This document shows positions 39,522 through 51,100 of a DNA stretch of 64,000 nucleotides, one piece after another (the stretch's first letter is position 1; every line of letters begins with the position of its first letter). The DNA comes from Embiotoca jacksoni (lineage: Eukaryota; Chordata; Actinopteri; Embiotocidae). The position numbers and the translations under genes were made by a program. The notes beneath the pieces are model-generated. The model saw nothing but the letters and a program-made list of their open reading frames with translations. It was not told the DNA's origin and ran no database searches. Where the stretch lies: the NCBI GenBank assembly GCA_022577435.1, contig JAKOON010000016.1:13806276-13870275 (forward strand). The letters run 5' to 3'.

Positions 39522-39930
39522 CTTCAGGATGGTTCAACATTTTGGGGAGTTTACTTGTTCTTGTCAAGAGTTACAGCCCAACTTACACCATCTGTACCAT
39601 GTGTGCTTTAAAAGTCAGGTAGCTTGTAGGTAGGCAGCATCTATTGCAACCTGTGTTCTGAAAACTCCTAAGTATACTTTGCTCTGTGGTCCGGTGCTCC
39701 CCCGGACACCAGATGTGCACTGAAACGAGTGGCGAGCATGGCAAAAATCACGTTGGACTGTGTTCCCTTTGGACAGAACCAGCCCTGCTACTTCCTGTTT
39801 CCAGTCCAGTGGTTGCTGCTTGCCTTGTCGCGAATGGACATATATGAGAGTGGTATCAAAATGATCTCATTTAATTCATCACGATAGCAAAAAGGGTGAT
39901 ATTTCCTGAAATGTTGAATTATTCCTTTAA
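39522..39930 (+). mobile_element. Family J element, copy 2
   Basis: The left end is AGGATGGTTCAACATTTTGG. The right end in reverse complement is TTAAAGGAATAATTCAACAT, then TTCAGGAAATATCACCC. These are the same end sequences as the element at 35988-36526, and the right-hand ends of both (TTTCCTGAAATG..., TTTCCTAAAATG..., then GAATTATTCC) align directly. The interior includes CACTCTCATATATGTCC in reverse complement, a block typical of the family. Decayed, no coding. Confidence 0.72.
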
Positions 39931-41389
39931 ATGTTTCTGAGCTATATCCATAACAGGTCCCATTTAAACATCCAGGTCACTCCTGAGCCCAGGCTATATT
40001 CAACACGCAGAGGCAATGCCATGGGTACCAATCATAAAGACACAGTGACAGCGATAACACACTCCTGACCAATGCCTGGTACCGCTTTTTTTTTTTTGCA
40101 CTGAGTTTGTTAGCCACTTGGAATAATCAACAGGTCTCCCTCAGGAGTTTGAAGTCCACCATCTGGAATAATGTGGATACGTTGGCCCTTTGTCAGTTAG
40201 GGAAACTCGTGCCTCGGGGTGTAGATGGGACTGTGGAAGTGCCCGTTATTAGTCTGGACCATATGGACAGACAAACTGCTCCACTGCAGACTCCTGGCAT
40301 CAGCTGGGCAAGGCTTCCTCAAGATGCTAACCTCTTCGGCCAAACACAGACAACTGCAAATAACTTTAGCAGCACCACACTGCGCAGTAGACTTACTGGA
40401 ACTACTCTTCTCTCTTGTGAATTACTTATTACATTGCTCTACCTTTTGCTGTTTGTTTTACCTCCATCTTTTCTTCACCTGCTCCTAATCTTTGTCCTCC
40501 CACCATCTCGTCTGTCTGATCCTCCATTCCCATGTGCTCGCTCAGCACGTTCCCACCTGCGCCCGTAATCCACTGTACGCTCTTTCAGTCCGCTCCCTTT
40601 GTCCTGATTTCAGACAATCCTCTCTCAACTAACAAGTCAAATTTTAATCATCCATTATCACTACTTAGCCGAGCTGCCATTGGCGGTTTTCCATGGCAAG
40701 GAAAGGTTTCATGCTTTCTATGTATTCTCATCAGAGTGGCAGCTGTGTCCTTCAACAGAGATCTGAAACAATGAATGATACGTGAATGCTTAGAACATGC
40801 TTAGTTGCTGTTTCTGAAACATGTTTCTCCTTCGTACCTTCAGGTGAAATGTGCTATTGTGAATATTTAATGTGGCTTCATTTTCTTTATTATATCTCCT
40901 CTTTTCATTTGCTCACAAGAATTCCTGCATCTCAGAAAAATTATCGGTCAAATGATGACACTCATAAAACTCTGACTGGTAGCGTGTGCTCTGCTGAGGT
41001 TGTATTGATCCACCACTATTCATGTGAAAGCATGCAAAAGAGTAAACGTTTTAATATACCCTGTGCTCAGTATGGTTTACGATAATAGCAGAGCTCACGC
41101 ACGGTGTGAGGATCTTCATCAGAGCTCTGTCACAGGATGCTCGTAGTTTATTTATTTATTCTCACTGCAGTCTCAAAATTCAGTCTAACATGTGCTGCGA
41201 TGAGATATGGAGGACACAGTGGCTTATGTTTAGATTTTTTCTGAACAGAAATCTGTCTGGTATCAATATTTAGGTATTATATTAACACTGAATAATGCTT
41301 AATTGACAATGAGCTGCAGCTCAGTTGTACCAGTAGTGGTACTATTTCTTGTTGAACTGAATTGTTCACAAAACACTAACCTTTGCTCA
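39931..41389. other. Noncoding DNA with an unassigned 153-codon frame
   Basis: The frame at 40107-40568 is the second longest here but needs a non-ATG start and ends in a Leu/Pro-rich pyrimidine stretch. It matches no family I know. I do not call it a gene. Confidence 0.5.
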
Positions 41390-42580
41390 TAGATTGTCCC
41401 ACAGCAATTGAAGTGTATTTTTCCAGTTCTTGTTTTGATCCATTGATCTCACGTTTATAATGGTTCAATATAATGTGACATTTCTTGTCATAACTTTTAT
41501 GTAAAGACAGACAGGTTTTAATAACGTTTATACACTTAATGGCTATATTACACATTTCATAATAGGGATTTACATACCAGTTTTACATATTAGCAGTTAT
41601 GTGGTTAACATAACAGAATAGTTGCAAAAGGTTTAAATACCATCTTGAAAAGTTTTAACAGTTTTGGAAACACTATTTTTCAGTTGTGGCTTTTACATTA
41701 CATGTTACATGTTTGAGAGATAAACATTTGTTACATCTTAGCATTTATGTGGATGTTGTTGCAGAAACTTAATGCCGATAAAAAGACCAGAATTTACTTT
41801 ATTTTATTTTTATTTTTTAATTATTAATGTGTGGAACACAGGCTTCAATGGAAGGTTTTATTTATGTATTTTTTATTTTATAAAAAAAAATTGATGCATT
41901 TTTTAAAAGCCATCACAATAAACCTGAAGGTCTCTTGAAGAGAATGTTCCTGTCTTTATTTGTATTATGTAAACAAGATCAAACACTGACAGTGACTAAA
42001 TGTTTTCAGTTTTATCTTAAGTGAAAATTCTACTTTCATATCACAGAAAATACTGTTTGTTGTGAAATTTTATTTGTAAAAAAGCAAAACATATAATTGT
42101 ATTGGACAACATTAAGTGACGTCTTTGCTTGTGACTAAAGAAAATTTATTAATTAAGGTATAATTGTAACTTATAGTTTCTACTGAATTAGAAATTTAAC
42201 TTGATGAAAGCTGATAAATTTGCATGTAAAAAATTACAGCATTTTAACTAGTTTATACTAAAGTAAAAAACTTTACTTAGATGGAATATTGAATACTAGG
42301 TTTTTCCAAAATGAAAAAATCAAGTTGTAACAAAGCTAAAAATAGTGTACGGTCTTGATAAAAAAAAAAGTATATTTTCACTTTGTATAAAAGTACATTT
42401 CTATCTTGAGTAAAAGAAATATTTTTTATTCATATTAAATTTAAATTTTAGGTTTAAATCAAATAAAAAATGCAATTTGAGAAAAAGTAATACATTTAGC
42501 TGTAACAAAATTACAGCCATTTTTTGAAGTTGGTCCAAAGTATCGTTTTTTTTCAGTGTACTTAAATCAATAATTTTCTT
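41390..42580. other. AT-rich block without genes
   Basis: About 1.2 kb of strongly AT-rich DNA with many A and T runs and no frame over 60 codons. It ends in CGTTTTTTTTCAGTGTAC, which looks like the end of a transposon, but no partner end was found. Confidence 0.6.
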
Positions 42581-43134
42581 TATAGATTAGCTATTCTACA
42601 CATCTCTAACAAGAGGAGTCATTTTTTTGGTTTCTCTCTTTATTGTCGTGAAGATGATAAAGCCAACATTAATGTCATGTGATTTTAGCAGTTAGTTAAT
42701 TTTCTAGTATAATTTGCAATGATAATGAGTTGTAAGCTGTGAGTGGCCGCTGGTTCTGGAAGTGTTTGTTCTCCATTCTGCATTCACATGTCATATTTCT
42801 CTCTAAATGACTCTGTCTTTTCGTTCTGCAATATTTTAGTAACCCCACTGGTTTATATTCTGACCACCAGTTTTAAATTCTTTCAATTTCATTTTTGAAT
42901 TTTCATCAAAGAACCGGAGCTGTTGATTGAGAGTCTCATGCTGACTCAAGCTGTTAAACTGCTCCAACTGTGAACCACATAACATTTTCTATTGGAAAAA
43001 ATGATTGGCAATTTTACTTCCAAATCACAGACACTAATAATAACTCTTCCTACTTCCAACTCCCTTTCTACTCATGATTTAATTGGAATAATTTCAAGTT
43101 ATGGATGGGTTTCAACTGTGAGACACATACATAA

Positions 43135-43425
43135 CGGGTGGCACGGTGGTGCAGTGGTTAGCATCGTCGCCTCACAGCAAAAAGGTTCAGGGTTCGAATC
43201 CGGTCCTGGGCCTTTCTGTGCGGAGTTTGCATGTTCTCCCTGTGCTTGCGTGGGTTCTCTCTGGGTTCTCCGGCTTCCTCCCATCATCCAAAAACATGCA
43301 CCTCAGTTCATGTTACCTGGCGCCGCGCTAGTGGCAGCCTGTTGCAGCAGCTCCCCCCTGAGAGCCCCCCTGCTGTAGTGAAGAAATTTCCCCTCAGGGA
43401 TTAATAAAGTGAAATAAAATTAAAA
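43135..43425 (+). mobile_element. tRNA-derived SINE, full-length young copy (SINE A, copy 2)
   Basis: A box TGGTGCAGTGG at 43147-43157 and B box GGTTCGAATCC at 43191-43201. The body matches copy 1 at 1289-1592 nearly base for base, down to the 3' end CAGGGATTAATAAAGTGAAA and an A-rich tail. A short ATAAC lies on both sides (just before GGGTGGCACGG and just after the A run), too short to be a firm target duplication. The intact polymerase III boxes mean it could still be transcribed. Confidence 0.92.
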
Positions 43426-46299
43426 AAAAATAACATTGTGTATTGGAAAAATAAATACTACAGGGGTCAGGGGTCTCCAACTAGTAGCTACAGGGTACCT
43501 CCAGAGCTGCTGGTTTAGTGTGTGTGTGTGTTAAATATCAATTTGTTACTGTTCACATTAAAGACGCTTTTTCAGCTGGCTTGAGGGAGCTCAGCTATGT
43601 AAATAAATGTTACAGTTTTAAAGTAACTCTCAGAGGGAAAAAAGGTCAGAGACTAACTGCGTTAAGGTCACCTGGACAGCTTAAATAAGTAGTGTAGGGA
43701 GATTTACACACATTTAAATATAGTGCAAGTCAGGTATGAATCTTATTAGAAACTGGGTGAGTGATGGGTATTAATGTCTTTTTCCCTTTTTTTCAAACCT
43801 TATGTCCAACCTCTATTGGTCTGAATTCATAATATATGTAACAAGAGGCAGAATTCAAAAGCAAAATGTTCCCGTCAGATGTATTGTTAGCAGGTGCTCT
43901 GTGAAGTGCTGTCGCGGCGACAGTCTGAGGTCGCGCGATCAAATTGTGGACGAGTCACCTGACCTGACACCATCACTGTCCGCCCTGCTGTCCCGGCCTT
44001 GTGGGTGTTTCATCCGCTCATCTGATTCTGCTTTAATTCATTATGGCTGATCTCCTAAAATGTGATTGCTAATTGATAGTAGGTGGTTGTTGCAGCATGT
44101 GGAGCAGCGCTGGTCAACAGCGTGAGGTCGACAGGAAACGGCTCGGCGGACTCCGAGGACAAATACAAAAAAAAAAAAAAAAATGAAGAGAGTGCAGTGG
44201 AGCGAGATACAACGTCACAGAAAACCAGACATGATATCTTTCGGTGATTGGGACAATTTTAGAAAAATGCACACAGCGCCAAATGCAAAAGAAAAAAAGG
44301 GTATGTGGGGAAGGTGGAGGTCATATTTGTATTTTATCTCACACTTTGCACCATTCTGTACATCACAAATAGAAGCAATTATGAAAATATGAGTCAGATA
44401 ATTTTGGTGATTAATTCAAATATTGATTTGCTGCAGTAATTGACGGGAATCTGATGCCTATGTTTTCATTAATTAATACAATTCTCTGCAGAAGATATTT
44501 TGCGTTTCCTCGACCATCGAGGAGCCACTGGTAAAAATGCAGTGAGTTATGTTTTTTAATAACTGGGTGGGTGGCCATATGTGTATCCATGAAGATGAAC
44601 TGGTCTGTGCAAGAGTGGAAGTGCTGAAAAAGGAATCCCAACTTTTGCAGTCCTTCAAGAACAGAGGTTAGGTGAAGTCCTTTTCAAAGACCAGTTCAGT
44701 TCTTCCTCTTATTCTGTGAGGACATTCACAAGGTTGCCTGCCTATTCACAAATGGAAAGCCCACACGTATTAAAACATCAAAGCTTGCTCAGTGCTATGT
44801 TGAACTGCGCAAAGACCCGCGCGTTGCTGTATTTTCTTGCTGGGGATACGTGCCTTGAATACATTAAGTACGAGAGAGGGCGAGAGTGAACTGCTTCACA
44901 GAAAAGAGAACGACCAGGGAGGTTTCTATACCATGTTCCTTTTAAATCTTTGGGCGGTAAGAATCAGATAAATTAATAATAACATAAGGTTTGCTTTGCT
45001 TTCTCCTCCCCCTCCACACCACCCCTTTCCTCTGGGTGCATCTCCCCCCTTGCGTGTATTTTTGAAAATCGACTTCATTGCCGCAGATCGCTTCAATAAT
45101 TCACATGAAAGTTTTAAAGTGCAGCAGATGATCTTGAGAACGTCGCGTCTGAGCAAAGTTAAAAGGCAAAAATGTAAGTTTTCCATATTTTCTTTTTTGA
45201 GGTTTCCTCAGACTACACCAGTGTCAGAAAGTATAACCCCGAGTGTAGAAAGACAAATACAACCACAGTCTGAACACATTGATTCTGCAAAGGGCTTGCA
45301 AGGCAATGATTATTTATTTTAGCGGTGAAATGAAACCAAACCGTTCGAGGAGCAAGGCGGCTGTCTTGGCCTGAAATGCTGAAGGATAAAAACCATGACA
45401 GCCTGATGTTTGGCTCTCACCACAAAACTGGAAATGTGTTTGAAAGTTGTGTTTGTGGACGCTCTTTTGCCATTTCATGATTAACTTTCCGACATAGTAA
45501 AAAAAAAATACAACAATCTCTGTTATCCTGTATGTTAATTAAAGTCAAAACCAACCCACCAGTCGGTTATTATTTCCTTTAGACAATCCATATTTGACAA
45601 CAGTCTTCATCTTGAAACCTGTGGGGATCCTCCTTTGAGAATATGCTCTTCAAAAATACTGTAAGCAGCTGACAATATCAGAGTTTTTTTTTATTTTTTT
45701 TATTCACCTCTCAGCAGCTGTGAATCAAAATTCTGCACAGTTTTTATGCTATAAAGATGGTGAGCTTGTTATTGTGCAAGAGTTCTGCATCAAGTTATGA
45801 ATACATCAGTGTGGGCAAGGACAGGAGTTTGTTCTTTGGCATTCAAACTCCAGCACAGTACAAGGCAAACAAAAACTGATGATCATCTTCAATGATTTGG
45901 ATTTGGTTCAAAACATTCAGAAACATGTATGTAGTAGTAAGAATTCACACTGGCTATGCTAATTTCTAGAGATGGCTGCTCTGACTCTCACGTCTGCTCA
46001 CTGAATATGAAGTGACTGCTGTATGGCCCATTTAAAAGTAAAGAGAATGGATCTACCAGAATCTGTAAAGTGCACAAACTAACACAATCGTTTTTGGGTT
46101 TTTTTTTTTTATTTAGTTAAAGAACTATATGTAAAAATGACATACTGTTGGTGTGCGCAGTGCCGTCTGTCAGACGGTTTCTTGTCCCTGTAACAAACCA
46201 ATTAAAACAGCTCAGCAGACATGTGATGCAATGAAAGCAGCTGTTCTTAAACATTGAAATTAATCAAATATGTGCTGAGGTCGAAGTAAAAACGATTTT
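43426..46299. other. Noncoding DNA; A17 run near 44167-44183
   Basis: No gene called. A CpG-rich patch lies at 43909-43940, including CTGTCGCGGCGACAG, a perfect 6-base inverted repeat around CGG. The A run is not preceded by a recognisable SINE. Confidence 0.5.
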
Positions 46300-46735
46300 G
46301 GTCACTGAGTTGCGGCAACCACCGGTTTGTGATCGGCCGTCGTGAAGCCTCGAGTTTGAATATTGGCCATCGTCATCTTGCTAGTTCAGAACAGTTTGGA
46401 GAGAGAGAGGGTTCCATATTTGGACGAGCTGAGAGGGAGCGAGCGATGGGTCTGACTTGATCTGATTGGAAACCCGACAATATTACATTCTGCTCACCGA
46501 TAGTGGAAACCTGCCTGCACTGCAGGACTGTCAATCAAACAGACCCCCCCCCCCCCAAAAAAAAAATAAAAATAAATAAAAAACATGACTTTTTGAAGTC
46601 TGTTTTCCAGTTATAGATAATATTATTTGTAGATGAACCACCAGAGAACTAATAAGAAGGAGAGACTTTAGCTGACGGTACCATGGCTTTTTGGAGTCAA
46701 CCTCTAGTGGAACTTCCACATTGGCCTAATTTTAC
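46300..46735 (-). mobile_element. Family H element (minus-strand copy)
   Basis: On the minus strand: CCAATGTGGAAGTTCC head, GAGGTTGACTCCAAAAAGCC, GCTAAAGTCTCTCC, then T10G13 (plus-strand C13A10 at 46544-46566), TCTGTTTGATTGACAG, GTCGGGTTTCCAATCAGATC, CTCAGCTCGTCCAAATATGG and CTCGAGGCTTCACGACGG. The same order is found at 34069-34800 on the plus strand, including the T/G tract at the same place. Confidence 0.8.
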
Positions 46736-46737
46736 TA

Positions 46738-47075
46738 ATACACATCGTACCTGCAATATATGCTCACAATAACAACGCTATCCTGCTGATGTTTAGCAAA
46801 ATATAATATAATCTTTTATCATGCGCCTTCTCAGTGTACCGTGTTAACATTTGCTAATTAGCACTCTACAGCTGATGCTCATGGGAATGTCATTAGTTTT
46901 GGCAATTTTTCTCATAAACAAAAACGCCTTAAAATCTTTACAGGTGGTGGGATACGAATGTCTGCACCAGATCACACAGCAGTGCATTCAGTGGTTGTCG
47001 AGACATTTCAGTCTACACCAAAAATATCAACCTCATGATGGTGTTACATTAAAGGTCGGGAGATCACCAAAGTCA
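46738..47075 (+). repeat. Family D repeat, copy 2, left part
   Basis: TGCTCACAATAACAACGCTA, GCTGATGTTTAGCAAAATAT, ACATTTGCTAATTAGCACTC, AGCTGATGCTCATGGGAATG and GGGAGATCACCAAAGTCAAT are in family order, matching the minus-strand copy at 4690-5105. It starts immediately after the family H element. The right part resumes at about 47315 after about 240 bases of other sequence. The 85-codon frame 46851-47108 lies inside it. Confidence 0.7.
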
Positions 47076-47314
47076 ATAGATGTTTACATTAGGCTGAGTG
47101 GTGAGTGACCAGCAGTCTGAAGGAGGAAAGCGCTGAAACCTGACGAGTATAATATTTACAGATTAAATGCCGTGTATTCTACTGTCAGGAGGTTTGAAGA
47201 GAAAGGCAACACAAAAAAAAAAAAAAAAGGAGACGAGATCTTAAAAAAGTACAGCAATAACAATTTAAAACCACATTTTTTGTTATTCATATTTTAGTTG
47301 TTTTTTTTTTTCAC
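47076..47314. other. Sequence interrupting the family D repeat; A16 run at 47213-47228
   Basis: About 240 bases that do not belong to the repeat on either side. It contains an A16 run and a T13 run, but no polymerase III boxes that I can see. Origin unknown. Confidence 0.5.
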
Positions 47315-47400
47315 GTCTCTGGGGAACATGAATGTTTGTCCAAAATTTCATGGCATTTCATTCAATAGTTGTCGAGAAATTCAGACAGAATCCGAGCAAC
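47315..47400 (+). repeat. Family D repeat, copy 2, right part
   Basis: CTCTGGGGAACATGAATGTT, CAAAATTTCATGGCATTTCA and CAATAGTTGTCGAGAAATTC continue the family after the interruption. The block before it at 46995-47015 (GTGGTTGTCGAGACATTTCA) is a related internal repeat of the same family. Confidence 0.65.
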
Positions 47401-48064
47401 CAACCTGCTACGTGCTAGTGGGTCTAAAAAAATCCCGTAAAATAATGATCTTATCGAGAAAAGTACCAGGAACTAGACTCAAACAACAAACAAAACGATG
47501 TAGTGATGCTTAAATCATCGACAAAGTACCGGAGAGTGCATCATGACCACATTTTCTACTTGTCAAAAGTCTGCGATCTATCACATACATGCATTGTTCT
47601 TCGTGCATCTGCTACATGTGCTGTCCATACAGGGAGATCTAATGTTCATTAGTGGGACTGTGGCACCCCGATAACATTAGGTGCTCTTCAGCCCTTCAGC
47701 CCCCTGCTGTGACCAGTCAGAGCATTAACAGGAAGGATCTCATGGATGTTCCCCAGCTCACGGCATGTTTTGTTGAAGGAGGTGGGAAATTAAGCCTCTT
47801 CTTATTTCTCGTGCGGCACCACGGATGAATGTGAGTCATATCCAACCATTCACTCGCACACGTGGAAATAAATGGAGGCGGGCTACTGTATATCTTTATG
47901 GATGAAATTGCTTCTACAGTGGGTTTGTGTGTGCTGTGTGTCGGGATAATAGCCCTCCTATATTCCTACTGTACACTAACTCTGCCTCCTGTCAAAGTGA
48001 CAAAAAGCACCTCTGCTCACACGGCTGCTGATGTTGCAGATGAGAGCCTCAGGTTTTATTTCCT

Positions 48065-48068
<4 letters not shown>

Positions 48069-48096
<28 letters not shown>
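48069..48096 (+). repeat. (AG)14 microsatellite
   Basis: Pure AG for about 28 bases, followed by a purine-rich GGAGAGAAGGGGAGGGGGA stretch. Confidence 0.97.
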
Positions 48097-48103
<7 letters not shown>

Positions 48104-51100
48104 GGGGAGGGGGATGGAGAAATGGAAATAGGCATAAACATGGAAATATAAATAAAACTGCAACCTCTGGGGTGCTACCACCCACCATCTCCTCTGCTCT
48201 GCATCTGCTTACACCTCCAGTGAACTATTATCAGGTTTTATTTCTTGGTCAATCGTGTTCCTCCAGTCCCTCTCAGTGTTTCTGGTAGCTGGTAAGGTCA
48301 GGGGTGTTGGTCCTTTTGTTTAGTCAGCCGCCGCCGCCGCTGTTGTATCCCCCTCTCTGCATTTATCTCTCCGGTACATCCTCCTTGCCTGAGGGATAAA
48401 TAACTGCTCTGTTTGAATGTCAAATACGGAGGAAAACTCCATTAGAGCAGTGTATAATTATCTCTGTAATGAACTACAAGCCCGCTTGACTATAAACAAC
48501 TTTACTTGTTTCTTTTCCAATTTTTGCTTTTGGGTGTCGGTGATTTAAAAACACACACATGGTGAGTGATGCCAGCGTGAAGCACCTGTTCTATTTCACA
48601 CATCCATCGCACTCTGTTACGGTTTGCCTGCGTTCCCCTCTTCACTGCAGAGCTGCTCAGCGAAATGTGCATGTTCTTGTTAAGCCAATCAGGACAAGCC
48701 CGGCCTTCCCACTGGTACCCTCATGCCTACAAGACTATGGAGTCAAGTTAGAGGATCCATCTGTGCTGTGCTGTTAGTTACCACACACCTTCTAGTCTTG
48801 TAATGTGTATTCGTGCATGAAAGGCTGCTGCTTCGCATAGCCTACACGTGTCTCTAAACAGCAGGAGGCTGCTATTAAAGCCTCGTGTTTTCGTGCTTTG
48901 GCCTTCTTCATGTGAGCAAAGAGTGAAAGTGACTTGAAAACTGTATGCATTACAGACTGCACATGGTGCTGTGAACGTGATGCAGAGCGGTTATCTCCCC
49001 TCAGTCCTATCAGTGTGTTCGTTTCTGACAATGTTATCAGGAGACTGGAGAAGTCTGCCAGTAATTCCCTTGTATCTGTTACTAAAGTTTTATCAGGGAG
49101 ACAATATAAAATGCATATTTTCATTTATCATGCCAGAATGGTGATCACTATCAACAGAGACTCGTGCTGCTGTAATTAGGGCTTCAAGCACTGCCAGTGC
49201 TCCATTAGAATTGATTAGAGTAATAAAACTTTGGAAAATAAAAAAAAAATATTACTTGCATAAAAAAGACCGGCCTTCAAATTTTATTGATATTATCTGA
49301 ACGACAGTTTTTAACGCTTTCGAATACTGTAAAGAAGTTCATGGTTCTTCAGGGATTGAGACAATTTCCCACCCTGTTTACCACATTAAACCCTCTTTGG
49401 ATATTTCAACAACAACAAAAAAAACTCACTGTCATCCAGCGAAGCAATAATGTTTTTCCTACATCCAGAAAATTTGACATTTTATAGATACAAGCTTTTT
49501 ACTTGAAACCACCAACTTGTCACTCCACTGTTTAGGGGTCCTGTGGGAACCCGAGAAGAATTATACAGATGCTGAATTCTCCTTTGCCTTGTAGGCCAGC
49601 TCTACTTCCAACCCTCACAAAGCTGTAGTGTGTATTCAAAGAAATGAATGTAACTTTATTGTGTTATTTCACATTTTAATTAATTCAAGAACATTTCAAA
49701 AGGAAAATATTTATTTCTCCTCATTAGATGGCTGTAATTACTAATTATTTATCAGATCAGAATTTCACATTCAGTATAAGATAACACTCATCAAATATTG
49801 ATTTTGTTTGGTAGCAATTATGGAAAATCATCTCCAAAAGACCTTTGACATATTTGGATATTTTTCTAAATCTATAGATGAAGATAAATCCTTTTTCAAC
49901 AAATCTCAAAGCAGAAAAACTTCCAAAACTATAAATATTAAAAGAAAACTTTACTCTCCTTCATAATGAATACCAGTTTATCTTAATACTGGGATGAATT
50001 ATTCTGTCATCTTAATGTTGATACTTTTTCCTGAAGAAAATATATTTTTAGTACTTCTTTTCAGCCCTCTTTTCTTTCCTTTCTACAAAATACTGATTAT
50101 AGCAGGGAATAATTATGACATCAACTGATGTTAAAGATATCACTGAATTGATAGCACACTTATTCCCCTTCCTTTTTTCTGTTTTATCTGTTTGGTTAAA
50201 TCATGTAAATCAAAGATAACAAATGACTCAGAAGCAGAAAGCCCTCTGTTATAAATCATGTGAACACTCTTCATTAAAACATAATTAGTTTTCCTCAAGG
50301 AAGGCTGGTATATTACACAACAGTAAAAAGGGGAAACTGCAACGTTGTAATCAAAGAAAGTTAAAAGACCTCTGGTTTAATTATCGCTTTGAATCCTGGC
50401 AGTTCAGGCCACGAAGGCTGCAGCCCAACACAAACAACATTTTTCATTCTGTCTTTGAACAGACAGAAGCACATAGGTTAAAGTAAGGAGTAAACTCTCC
50501 ATAATCTACTCTACTACTGTTGGAGTTGATGTTGTGTTCAAGGTCACTGTATCACTGTGCTCCCCAAGCTCACTGATTCCCCTGCTTGTTTTGTCCTTCT
50601 CAGTTTGCAGGACGGTGGCAGGGATTGCATTACTTATTTAGAAATGAATTCCCAACATAAAAAGAAAATGAATACATGTCTTTACTGCATGTGACAGGAA
50701 CATCAGGGAGGGATGCTGTGTCATTGAAAACATTATCCGAAACTGCTCCAGATGTATTTTTTTTGTCTGAACAAACTCCTAAGATATTCAAATTGCAATA
50801 ATAAAACATACAAAAGCAGTTTTCACATCAGACAAGATGAAATCAGAGATATATTTGCCTGATTAATAAGTTAAACAATTTACACATTATCAGTATTGGT
50901 GTCAATCAATTTTTCTGAAATGTTTGAGCTTTCGAGTGTTGCAATAAACTGGTAAGTAAAGAGCTGCTAATGTTAACGTTGGCTATATATTATGACATTA
51001 TCAACAGTGTTATGTGTTTTCTGTTTGTTGATACTCAGTGGTTAGACCAGCTCTATGTGAAGAGTTAGGTCATCATCTAGCTATACCAAACTGAGGCAAT

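Noticed and set aside
40107..40568. 153-codon plus-strand open frame
   Set aside because: Needs a non-ATG start, ends in pyrimidine-driven Leu/Pro sequence, and resembles no known family.
42541..42560. Transposon right end TTTTTTTTCAGTGTA
   Set aside because: No matching inverted left end found in the preceding 1.5 kb, so no element is called.
43135..43215. tRNA gene suggested by perfect A and B boxes
   Set aside because: The head does not fold into a proper tRNA cloverleaf on inspection and continues into a SINE body with an A tail. The same holds for 1527-1592 and 27913-27985.
44183..44392. 69-codon frame starting just after an A17 run
   Set aside because: No upstream acceptor, no family resemblance, and the ATG follows a homopolymer by chance.
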